Assembly (NCBI GenBank): GCA_041398905.1
Contig: JAWKTV010000010.1
Coordinates: 62,001-126,000, forward strand
Origin: JAWKTV01 sp041398905
GTDB lineage: Bacteria; Planctomycetota; Planctomycetia; Planctomycetales; Planctomycetaceae
DNA length: 64,000 nucleotides
Direction: 5' to 3'
Below, in pieces: positions 1 through 9,548 of the stretch. Under the pieces are notes generated by a model that saw nothing but the letters and a program-made list of their open reading frames with translations, did no database searches and was not told where the DNA came from. Each line of letters starts with the position of its first letter. Within the stretch, counting starts at the first letter, position 1. The translations under genes were made by a program, and so were the position numbers.

Positions 1-1238
<1,238 letters not shown>

Positions 1239-1871
1239 GGAGTTGTGCCAGAGTAAGTCCGCGTAAACTGTGCCGCCTGCTCCTCATCATCAATCCCTGT
1301 GGAAGTTTTCACAATCCGTGCGCGCGATCGCCAAACTCGGGCGGGTTCACCGTCTGCTTCGCGACCACCTGCGCTCACGCCGCGCCGTCGATGAGAACGA
1401 CCGTTGAACATCTGACGCACCTTTTTCACTATATGGAGGGAGTCGGGCCCGCACAAACCGTCGCAGCCAGTTCTTGCAAGACAGAGGGCGGTCGCGAGCC
1501 CGGTTGCCGACGGCTCGAGCGGACCTTCGCGCGGGAAGCCGCCGCGCCGCAGGTCAGGTCGTGTCAGGGCCACTGGCGGTTCAACACCGCCAGTATCCGG
1601 GAAGCCGGTTGAGCGCGCACCCGTGCAACATGATCGCCGTGAGCACCTCCTCAAACGACAGTTGACACAAGCTGGAAATACCCGGCCTTGTGGACTGCCT
1701 CACACACCGTCCAAACTCACGTACATCGACTTGTCCGCCTGCTCGAATTCGGCGATTGACTGGAAGAACGATTCCGGCCCGGGCGTTCTTCCCAAAGATT
1801 GCCGAATCCTGCGGCGCACAGTGCGGTGCTCGGCGTCTCATCCATCTGCGACCAACCAAGGCGAGCGGGAA
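1239..1871. other. Divergent intergenic region between kinase and FHA gene
   Basis: This 633-bp stretch lies between the divergent starts of the kinase (1238) and the zinc-ribbon/FHA gene (1872). No conserved protein is recognisable in any frame. It contains the 8-bp stem-loop at 1572-1594. An AT-richer patch around 1403-1440 could carry a promoter, but no well-spaced -35/-10 pair stands out. Confidence 0.5.
1572..1594. repeat. 8-bp perfect inverted repeat (stem-loop)
   Basis: ACTGGCGG (1572-1579) pairs perfectly with CCGCCAGT (1587-1594) across a 7-nt loop. There is no T-run on either side, so an intrinsic terminator is unlikely. It lies in the divergent promoter region, so an operator or an RNA hairpin are both possible. 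Confidence 0.4.
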
Positions 1872-3387
1872 ATGCGCTGTTCACACTGCGAAGCCGAGAT
1901 CGCCGCACAGCATCGCTTCTGCATGAAGTGCGGGCAGCGGGTCGAGCCGCCCGCCGCGCCAGCCAACCCGGACGGACCTGCGGACCCGCCTCGGCCCGCG
2001 AGCAATGCTCAACAGCCGCCCCAGGTCGCCGCTCAACCGAGTCCAGCCAGCGCACTGCCGCAAGTCGGGCGTGACTCGACGGGGTCGATCGACTTTACCC
2101 GCCCGGTCATCGAAATTCGCGAGCTGCGTCGACTCCGAGCCGGTGCCCCAGTTCGGCTCTCGGGCCGCGTCCGCTGGGAGCTTGGGGCCGACGTGCGGCC
2201 CGAGCTGGAAATCGAGGTCGACCAGCCGCATCGCAGCGAAGCGGCTGAATTTTGTCGGCATGGGCTGGTCCAGCTTCTCACTCAATCTGCATCCCCAACA
2301 TGCAGGCACGGCGTGTGTGAAGTTCCTGTTGGAGTCCCCGGGCGAGCTGTCCTACCGAGGTGAGCTGGTCCTGCCGGTCGAGTCGGCCGAGGCCGCCGCC
2401 CAAAATATCCAGATCGTCAATCAGCAGGAGACGGGCGGGCGGATGTCGGTCGGCACCGAGCAGCACGTCAACATCAACATCAGCGGTCGGCAAGATCAGA
2501 GCTGGACGGACGAAGTCCGCTACACGGCGGTCGAGCTGTACCGGGTCGGCTCGGATTCGGCGTCACGTGTCGCGGGAGGAATCAAGCGTCCGTTGTTCGA
2601 TCACCCCGCGGGTGCCGCGATCTTTACGCGCATCAGCCTGCGGATCCGCAAAGGAAAGGCGGTGCGACACGTTTGCCTGCTGGGAGGCACCTCGGTGCGG
2701 CTGGGGAAGCAGCGGGGCAATGACATCGTGCTGCGTCTGCTCCCGCCCGATCCGCAGGAGGACGCGTTGTGGGGCCGCATCAGCCGCAATCATGCGGAGA
2801 TCCATCTGACGCCGCACGGGGCCGAGTGGCGGAACGGGCCGTGTACGAACGGGACGATGGTGGATGGCCGCAAGCTTGCCGCGAATCAATCGATGCCGCT
2901 CCGCCCGGCGCAGTTGCTGCGACCGGCCGATGTGCTGGGTCTGCAATGCACGCAGATCGCCGAGTCGCCGATCGAAGCGACCCCCGATGCCTACACAAGC
3001 TTTGAGCGGCGGCTGGGCCGACCCCAAACCGAGCACGCACCGACCGGACCACTCGCCGCGCTCCGCATTAACCGTGTCGGCAATTTCGATCACCTTGAGG
3101 AGTATCTGCTGATCCAGCGCGGCTGCACGCTGGGTAGCGATCTCGGATGCGGGATCGTCATCCCCGATGGCTCCGTCTCGATGCGGCACGCGCTGATCCT
3201 GTTCAACTCGCACGGCTTCTGGCTGGAACCGCTGCAACGTCAGTCGCCCACCAGTCTCGACGGCGAGCAGATTCCCCTGCACCGCCTGGTGCGGCTGACG
3301 CCGGGCATGTCCCCCTTGCGACTCGGCGACGTGGAAATCGGTGTGTCGGCCTGGCAGCAGTGGTTCGTCGACGTCCCGATGCAGTGA
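1872..3387 (+). CDS. Zinc-ribbon protein with two FHA domains (one apparent frameshift)
   Basis: ATG at 1872 follows GAGCGGGA. The N-terminus is a zinc ribbon, CSHC then CMKC, followed by a Pro/Ala-rich linker and a middle domain of unknown type. The frame open from 1872 loses sense near 2245-2265 (SEAAEF), and the +1 frame takes over with VGMGWSSFSLNLHPQHAG and stays open to the stop at 3387. One extra base near TGAATTTTG would explain this. After the break come two FHA domains, roughly nt 2660-2960 (GKQRGND, SRNHAEI) and 3090-3360 (LGSDLGCGIVI, SMRHALI). Such proteins are read as phosphothreonine readers for the neighbouring kinase. The second half is clearly coding, so a sequence error is likelier than pseudogenisation. 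Confidence 0.75.
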
Positions 3388-3705
3388 CGCAGCGGGACGC
3401 CTCGGCCGCGCGTGCCCACCGCACCCGCTGGCGCCATCATCGTGCCTGCCCCCCTATGACCGTCACGTCCTGTCGTCAACGGCAGAACCCGGTCAATCGT
3501 TCTGTTCGGATGTTGCCGATCGGCAACGTTCTGGACTTTCTGGAGCGGCGTCGAACTTCCTCCGCCTCGTTCACGCGACCGCCGCCCCTCAGCACCGATT
3601 CGGCAGCTAAAGTTGGTGAAGCCGATCTGCTTCGACGCAAGGGACGCCGACAGGGTTCGGCGTGATGGCTCCGATCCTGTTGACGACTCCGTTCCTGACT
3701 CAGCG
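3388..3705. other. Intergenic region before the MBOAT gene
   Basis: A 318-bp gap follows the FHA stop. The MBOAT frame is open upstream to about 3613, but those residues show no family similarity. The family N-terminus begins at the ATG at 3706. No RNA gene or clear terminator was found. Confidence 0.4.
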
Positions 3706-5124
3706 ATGCTTTTCAACAGCTACGCCTTCTGGCTCTTCTTCGCGATCGTCGCCGCGCTCTATTTTCGGCTGCGACATCGTGGACAGAACGTGCTGCTACT
3801 CGTCGCCAGCTACTACTTCTACGGCTGCTGGGACTGGCGGTTTCTCGGTCTCATCGCGTTCTCAACGGTCGTCGACTACTACGTCGCCCTCGGCCTCGCC
3901 GCGACGGAGCAGCCCGGTCGGCGGAAGATGCTGCTGGGGCTCTCGGTCACGGTCAACCTCGGGCTGCTGGCGTTCTTCAAGTACTTCGGGTTCTTCGCCG
4001 AGGAATTCGGGCGGCTGTTGACGACGATCGGCGCGCCCGCGCTGATTCCCCGACTTGATATCGTGCTGCCGGTCGGCATCTCGTTCTACACCTTCCAGAC
4101 AATGAGCTACACCATCGATGTCTACCGTCGACAGTGCGAGCCGACTCGGAACTTCCTCGACTTCGCCGTTTACGTATCGTTCTTCCCGCAGCTCGTGGCG
4201 GGGCCGATCGAGCGGGCAACTCACTTCCTGCCGCAGGTCACCCACCCGCGCGTACACAAGCCCGGTGACTTCGCCGAAGGGCTGTACCTGGTGATGACCG
4301 GCCTGTTCCGCAAGGTCTTCGTCGCCGACACGCTGGCGATGGTCGTCAACGGCATCTTCGCCACACCGACCTCAGAACTCAGCGGCATCGAAGTCCTGAT
4401 CGGCGTGTATGCCTTCGCCTTCCAGATCTATGGCGACTTCTCCGGCTACTCGGCCATGGCCCGCGGTGTCTCGAAGTGGCTCGGTTTCGATCTGATGGAG
4501 AACTTTCGCCGCCCCTACTTCGCCGAAACACCCAGCGAGTTCTGGCAACGCTGGCACATCTCGCTCTCGCAGTGGCTCCGCGATTATCTGTACATCCCGC
4601 TCGGCGGTAATCGCGGCGGTACGCTGCTGACCTCTCGCAATCTGATGCTGACGATGCTCCTCGGAGGACTGTGGCACGGCGCGGCCTGGACGTTCATCGT
4701 CTGGGGAGCCTTTCACGGATTCATCCTGTGCGCGTACCGCGTGTGGGAGACCCGTCGCGGTCGACAGGCCATTCGCGACACCAGTTGGCTGGGCCGGCAG
4801 GCGCGACGGGTGCTGATGTTCCACCTCGTCTGCTTCAGTTGGCTGCTGTTCCGCGCGGATTCGCTGACGCAAGTTGGCCAGATGCTCAGCCTGCTCGCAA
4901 CGGACCTCACGTGGACACCGCTCGCCGGCACGATGCTCGGCATGCTCGCGTTCTACGCTGGACCGCTCTTGCTGCTGGAATCCTGGCAGGAATCGCGGCC
5001 CGCCGGCGACGGGCTGCTGACGAGCCCCTGGTGGGTCCGTGCCGGCGCATACGCCTGCCTCGCGCAATTGATGATCCTGTTCCCGCCTCCGGTGCCCAGT
5101 GAATTCATCTACTTTCAGTTCTGA
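3706..5124 (+). CDS. MBOAT family O-acyltransferase (AlgI/DltB-like)
   Basis: This is a 472-residue multi-pass membrane protein, starting MLFNSYAFWLFFAIVAALYF as most AlgI-type proteins do. Conserved MBOAT segments are visible: PVGISFYTFQTMSYTIDVYR, FFPQLVAGPIERATHFLPQ, the WQRWHISLSQWLRDYLYIPLGG block, and GGLWHGAAWTFIVWGAFHG with the active-site histidine. The family moves acyl groups, usually acetyl, across the membrane onto exported polysaccharides. A single-pass SGNH-like protein follows 77 bp downstream, the usual two-component arrangement for polysaccharide acetylation. The frame is intact. The acceptor polymer is unknown because no glycan synthase lies beside it here. Confidence 0.9.
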   Translation: MLFNSYAFWLFFAIVAALYFRLRHRGQNVLLLVASYYFYGCWDWRFLGLIAFSTVVDYYVALGLAATEQPGRRKMLLGLSVTVNLGLLAFFKYFGFFAEEFGRLLTTIGAPALIPRLDIVLPVGISFYTFQTMSYTIDVYRRQCEPTRNFLDFAVYVSFFPQLVAGPIERATHFLPQVTHPRVHKPGDFAEGLYLVMTGLFRKVFVADTLAMVVNGIFATPTSELSGIEVLIGVYAFAFQIYGDFSGYSAMARGVSKWLGFDLMENFRRPYFAETPSEFWQRWHISLSQWLRDYLYIPLGGNRGGTLLTSRNLMLTMLLGGLWHGAAWTFIVWGAFHGFILCAYRVWETRRGRQAIRDTSWLGRQARRVLMFHLVCFSWLLFRADSLTQVGQMLSLLATDLTWTPLAGTMLGMLAFYAGPLLLLESWQESRPAGDGLLTSPWWVRAGAYACLAQLMILFPPPVPSEFIYFQF

Positions 5125-5201
5125 CGAAGCTGTCGCGCAGCCAGCCGCGGAAACGGCGTCGCCAGACAGAGACAGCTTTCCCTCGACCTGACACAACCAC
5201 C

Positions 5202-6242
5202 ATGCTCCGTCTCGTCCGTCATCCCGAAGCCCGCGTCGTCGCCGTCGTGCTGCTCACCGTCCTCGCCAGCGAGACCGGACTGCGAGTTTTCGGCGACCGG
5301 CTCTCAAATGACGTCGCGCACCTCGCGAGCTTCGACGAACTCGCCAGCGAGCTCGCGGAACGGCGTGCGATCGCAGTCGCCGCCGACGACGACCCCGTGA
5401 CGGACGAATCGGTCCGAGCACTGTTCCTCGGCAACTCGCTCACACGTTACGGAGTCGCGCGAGAGCTCTTCGAAGCGACCGCCAGCACGCAGGCCGGAAG
5501 ACCGGTCCTCGCGGTCAAGGTGACGCCCGACAACACCGCGATCGCCGACTGGTTCTACGCCTACCGCAACTTCTTCGCCGAGACCGGTCGTGCGCCGGAC
5601 CTGCTGATCATCGGCTTCGAGCATCGACATCTCGCCGACGCGCCTTCCTACCATCCGCAGCGGCTCGCCCGCTTCTATTGCGACCGCGGCGACTGGGAGG
5701 ACCTCTGTCGATTGGACCTGTCCGATTTCGAGTCGAAGGCGGCGTTTCTGGCGGCGTCACAGTCGGCCCTGTTGAGCAATCGCGACCGCATCGAACGCCG
5801 CGCGCTGGACCTGCTCATCCCCGGCTATGCGGACGGCATTCAGGAGCTGAACAGCCGGCTCAAACAGAGCCGCCGCCGCCAAGAGCCGGTCGCGACCTAC
5901 GAACGGCTGGCGCGGCTGATCGACCTCGCACGGGCCGACGGCGTTCGCGTCATCCTCGCCGCGATGCCCGTGCCAACACCGTACGAGCTGGACGAACCGC
6001 TGCTTGAACTCGTCGCAGCCAGGAACGTCGAACTACTGGACTGTCGTCAGATCGAAGGCGTGACGGACGACATGTTCCCCGACGGGCTACACATGAACTC
6101 CGACGCCTCGGCGCGGTACACCACGCACCTCGCGAACACGATCCGGTGGTCCGTTAACACCGGTGACACGCCGCTCGCTCGCCGTGCGTCGACAGACCAA
6201 CAAGAGTCCGCCGCGATGCCCGTCGCCGCGAAGCGGCAGTAA
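5202..6242 (+). CDS. Membrane-anchored SGNH-like protein, partner of the MBOAT acyltransferase
   Basis: The protein has 346 residues. An N-terminal hydrophobic anchor (about 9-26) is followed by an SGNH-hydrolase-like fold. ALFLGNSLTRYG carries the block I serine, and DGLHMNSDAS near 295 carries the block V Asp-x-x-His pair. The arrangement matches AlgJ/AlgX/PatB-type proteins that take acyl groups from the MBOAT and place them on a polysaccharide outside the cell. Overall similarity cannot be judged by eye, so the acyltransferase role comes from motifs and from its position directly downstream of the MBOAT gene. The frame is intact and the tail is basic and low in complexity. Confidence 0.7.
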   Translation: MLRLVRHPEARVVAVVLLTVLASETGLRVFGDRLSNDVAHLASFDELASELAERRAIAVAADDDPVTDESVRALFLGNSLTRYGVARELFEATASTQAGRPVLAVKVTPDNTAIADWFYAYRNFFAETGRAPDLLIIGFEHRHLADAPSYHPQRLARFYCDRGDWEDLCRLDLSDFESKAAFLAASQSALLSNRDRIERRALDLLIPGYADGIQELNSRLKQSRRRQEPVATYERLARLIDLARADGVRVILAAMPVPTPYELDEPLLELVAARNVELLDCRQIEGVTDDMFPDGLHMNSDASARYTTHLANTIRWSVNTGDTPLARRASTDQQESAAMPVAAKRQ

Positions 6243-6293
6243 CGAACAAGCAACGTGCTGCGTGCGGTGCCACCTGGGCACTGTCGCGAACTG

Positions 6294-8114
6294 TCAGTCT
6301 CGCCACTGGCGGAGGAGCCGATTCTGCACTCCGCCGGCGGGGAAGTTGTACTGCACCGCAACCTCGACCAGATCACGGTCGTAGTCGCTGGCGGTGATAT
6401 TCGAGTCGTTGCGGTTCATCGAATAGCCGCAACTGAGATACCAGTCGGGCTGGAACTGATACAGCAACTTGAGGCTGGCGATGTATTCGACATCGTTCCG
6501 CTCGTAGCCTGCCAGCAGGTCGCGATTCACGAAGTCGCGGAAGTGCAGCCCGCCGCTCGCTTCGAACTCGACGTTCCTGGTTCCGGGTATCAGGTAGTTC
6601 ATTGACCCGCGGACCTGATGCCCCCAATAGTCGACGTTATCGCCTTGCGAATTGTTATAGTCGGCGTCGTAGGACGCGGTGACGATCAGCCCCTCCACCG
6701 GGAACTCCCACTGTCGCGCGACGCCGAGCATGTGGTTTCCGGAGTCGATGTCGAGCGGAGTGCCCTCGAAGACGCCCTGTCGCAGGAAGTCGAACCGCGT
6801 GAAGCGATAGTGGAACCGGGTCGACATCACGTCGGAGTTGAGCACCGTGATAGACCGGTCGAAGCGGAATCGCTGAACGAATGGATCACTGCCGACCTGC
6901 AGGTGGTCGTAGTCGAGCCGCACGCTCAGAATCACCGGCATGTTACGGCGTTCGACGCCTCGGGACATCGCGATGTATCCGGCGTTATCGAGCTGGTCTG
7001 AGGCGTGATCCGGGTAGTTGTTGGTGGCGAAGATGTTGTATCCCGCAGTGATCGTCGTGGCTTCGCCGCGGTACAGCTCGTAGTTGAAGCCAGCGTCGTA
7101 AGCGTTCGCCACCGACGGACGACGACGGTTGACCACGCCGAACACGTTGCTTGTTGACACAACGCCGGGATTGGTGTCGTATCGCAGGCCATACCGGAGC
7201 GAACCATACAGGGGCTTCTCGCGGTTGATGGAGGTATTGATCTCGTGCCGTAACCGGCAGGCTTCCGCACGCACGGCCGGGCTGGTCCCGCACTGCTCGA
7301 CCTCGTCGATCACTTCGGCCGAGTAGTTGTAGAGACCGATCTGGTTGTAGGCGGACGCCCGCGCCAAGCGTCGCAGATGATCCATCTCCCACGAGGAACT
7401 GCAGCCGCTTTCCAGCACTTCCAGGGCGGAGACTGGATAGCCGTTGGCGAGGTACGCCTGACCAAGGTAGTAGGCGACGTCCGGCAGGTTCCCTTGCGTG
7501 GCGTAGACCTGCTCGAGGCACGCCTGTGCGGCGACTGGATTACCACTCTCCAGGTACAACCGCCCCTGACTCAGCGCCGAGCAATGCGCCGTATCGCCCG
7601 CCGGGTGCATGGCCCGGAACGACGATGTATCGAGTTCGTCCGGCATTGCATCGAACACCGTGGCGTTCCCCGACAACATGCCAAACTGTTCGAGCGGAAC
7701 ATCGGCGTCGAACAGCCCCGAGAAGGACTCGTGTGCGACCGGCAGGTTGATGTCCTCGGCCGGAGGCCCGGGAACGGCAATGTCCTCAGCACCGTATTCC
7801 GTTGTCTCATCGGTGACGGCGACGAGCGACGCCGGGGTGAGCAGCCTCGCATTCGGATTGCCGTCATCACTGTGAGCGGCCTCCGCCGAATCGTGACGGT
7901 TGCTTGCCGAAGCGCCGGCTTCGATTCGCGATGGTTGACTCGGCTGGGCGGACGCTGCGGCGGCAGTGTCGAGATGAGGGGCCGAGCTCGCTCGGGTTGT
8001 CGTGGCTGGTGTATTCCGCAGCGCCCGAAAACTCGATTGGGCGCACGCAAGCTCGCCGCCGACGAGCAGCCCGGCGGCGGCGATCACCCAACTGATCGAC
8101 TTCCCTGTCAGCAT
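6294..8114 (-). CDS. Exported TPR protein with a C-terminal beta-barrel-like domain
   Basis: The chosen ATG at 8114 has GGAG 10 nt upstream and starts straight into a signal peptide (SWVIAAAGLLVGGELACAQS), giving 606 residues; the open frame also allows 8156. After a Ser/Ala-rich linker, TPR-type helical repeats occur at about 160-300 (GRLYLESGNPVAAQACLEQV, AYYLGQAYLANGYPVSALEVL). The last 300 residues are rich in alternating aromatic beta-strands (YGLRYDTNPGVV, YRFTRFDF, YNFPAGGVQNR), as in outer-membrane barrels of the surface lipoprotein assembly modifier type. I infer an outer-membrane protein with a periplasmic TPR arm, possibly in polymer export. It converges on the SGNH-like gene with a 51-bp gap. 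Confidence 0.65.
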   Translation of the reverse strand: MLTGKSISWVIAAAGLLVGGELACAQSSFRALRNTPATTTRASSAPHLDTAAAASAQPSQPSRIEAGASASNRHDSAEAAHSDDGNPNARLLTPASLVAVTDETTEYGAEDIAVPGPPAEDINLPVAHESFSGLFDADVPLEQFGMLSGNATVFDAMPDELDTSSFRAMHPAGDTAHCSALSQGRLYLESGNPVAAQACLEQVYATQGNLPDVAYYLGQAYLANGYPVSALEVLESGCSSSWEMDHLRRLARASAYNQIGLYNYSAEVIDEVEQCGTSPAVRAEACRLRHEINTSINREKPLYGSLRYGLRYDTNPGVVSTSNVFGVVNRRRPSVANAYDAGFNYELYRGEATTITAGYNIFATNNYPDHASDQLDNAGYIAMSRGVERRNMPVILSVRLDYDHLQVGSDPFVQRFRFDRSITVLNSDVMSTRFHYRFTRFDFLRQGVFEGTPLDIDSGNHMLGVARQWEFPVEGLIVTASYDADYNNSQGDNVDYWGHQVRGSMNYLIPGTRNVEFEASGGLHFRDFVNRDLLAGYERNDVEYIASLKLLYQFQPDWYLSCGYSMNRNDSNITASDYDRDLVEVAVQYNFPAGGVQNRLLRQWRD

Positions 8115-8511
8115 CCGAACCGCTCCAGAACGACTTCCCCACGTTTCCCGTCTCACTCTGCGGGAATCGCTGTCGCCAATGACGACACACGCGGCGGATG
8201 TTCAACTCAAGCATCGGCGTTCCGAGCGGATGGGGCCGATGACAACCCGCACACTGGTAGCGACTGTCGATAGTCTAGCGGCGGCCAGCCGGATTGTACT
8301 GGTTGGTCTGGCTGTGCGGATTGTCCGGTGCAGGACCGCTTGCCCCAGGGAGGGGAGCACGTACGACGAGGGATCGCGTGATCCCCACTGTGGACCTCGC
8401 TTGCCTCCACATGCCCCCCAAGACATGACGTTGCCGATGCAGCCTCCGCGGCACTCCGCGACCAACCGCATCGGCAACGACTTTGCCGACAACTCAGGTG
8501 TTCAGCCGTAC
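8115..8511. other. Intergenic region with a long inverted repeat
   Basis: This 397-bp region separates two minus-strand genes and would hold the promoter of the TPR/barrel gene. Apart from the 12-bp inverted repeat at 8429-8479 I see no gene or RNA. Confidence 0.4.
8429..8479. repeat. 12-bp perfect inverted repeat, 27-nt spacer
   Basis: CGTTGCCGATGC (8429-8440) is the exact reverse complement of GCATCGGCAACG (8468-8479). It starts 33 bp beyond the stop of the minus-strand gene at 8512 and so could form a stem in its 3' untranslated region. There is no T-tract. The loop itself contains short GC-rich complementarity. Confidence 0.45.
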
Positions 8512-9060
8512 TTAGGCGGCATTGCGGGGCGATTCACCCGGGGGTGGAGGGAGTGGAGGCAACTCACCGATCTCGCCGGCGCAAGTGAAAACGACGGCCG
8601 GTTCGTACCCGACCGAGGCGAGCCAACGCTTCCACCAGCTCAACTTGCTCTTCCACTCCGCATATTGCTGCAGCAACCTGACCGCTGCAGGGTCAGGATC
8701 GACGCGCAGCTCGGAAATCACGTCACGGGCACCGGCCGTGCGGCCATCAAGCATCAACGCGAGGCCAAAGTTCACCTTATAGACGACCGGCAGATCTCGC
8801 CGCAGCCAGGTGCCGCCCGACTCCAGCACGAACTGACGCAGTACCTGTACCGCGTCGGAATAGCGTCCCAGACGCATCAGGCAGACTGCCTTCGCGTTTC
8901 GGAACCGAGCGTCGCTGGAGCCAGCGCTGCTGGCCAGGGACATCGCCTCCTCCACCTTCCCATCAGCGAGGCGAGCATAGATTTTGCGGAGATTCTCTTC
9001 GGCGGGGGACTTCGGAGATGCAGCGGAGGTAGAAGATTGGGGGTCGCGTCGAAACGACAT
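8512..9060 (-). CDS. Small TPR-like protein of unknown function
   Basis: The start is ATG at 9060, giving 182 residues; the longer open frame upstream looks non-coding. Helical repeat pairs are visible: SPAEENLRKIYARLADGKVE, SDARFRNAKAVCLMRLGRYS, DAVQVLRQFVLESGG and VNFGLALMLDGRTAGARDVI. These resemble TPR or bacterial transcriptional activator-like solenoids. The C-terminus holds a Trp/Lys-rich segment (KLSWWKRWLAS) and ends in a Pro-rich stretch. No signal peptide is seen, so it is probably cytosolic. No catalytic motif is visible. It is divergent from the large TPR protein at 9549. Confidence 0.6.
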   Translation of the reverse strand: MSFRRDPQSSTSAASPKSPAEENLRKIYARLADGKVEEAMSLASSAGSSDARFRNAKAVCLMRLGRYSDAVQVLRQFVLESGGTWLRRDLPVVYKVNFGLALMLDGRTAGARDVISELRVDPDPAAVRLLQQYAEWKSKLSWWKRWLASVGYEPAVVFTCAGEIGELPPLPPPPGESPRNAA

Positions 9061-9548
9061 GACAGGACTTTCCCGGCTGACGCCAGGATCATCAGGCGAG
9101 CAATGAGGAGGCCGTACACAGGACCTCCACGAACTCACTGCAGGCGATGACGACCGGAAAAAGCCGGCCTGACGCCGCCGTTGCATGACGAGAGATACTA
9201 TCGACGCTCTGGTTCGACATCGCTCGGGGGTGCCCGGGATTCCCTCCCGTGAGAACCGCCGGCACATCGCACCGCCAACCGGTCTGCGTTGTGTCGGATT
9301 CGCAACCGACCTCCGGTGATCCCGCGGTAACACCCGCCCTACTGCCGAATACGCTGTGCGGCGAATCGCCCTGCACTCTCGGTCTGGCCTCGTGGCTGAT
9401 CGATCAGGCCATTTCCGAGGCGTCACACCCGTTCAGGTAATGACAACCGACGGGCCGGCAGGGTACCATCGACGGCGGCATGAAACGACTTCCATCGCCG
9501 CCGCACTGGGGGCGCGATCGCGTCGTTTGAACACCTTGAATTCCTGGC
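9061..9548. other. Divergent intergenic region
   Basis: This 488-bp stretch separates the starts of the small TPR gene (minus) and the large TPR gene (plus). No conserved reading frame or RNA structure was recognised. It should hold both promoters, but none is clear enough to place. Confidence 0.35.

Noticed and set aside
2240..2270. Programmed +1 frameshifting in the FHA gene
   Set aside because: No slippery motif with a stimulatory structure is evident, and similar breaks occur in a dozen unrelated genes of the window.
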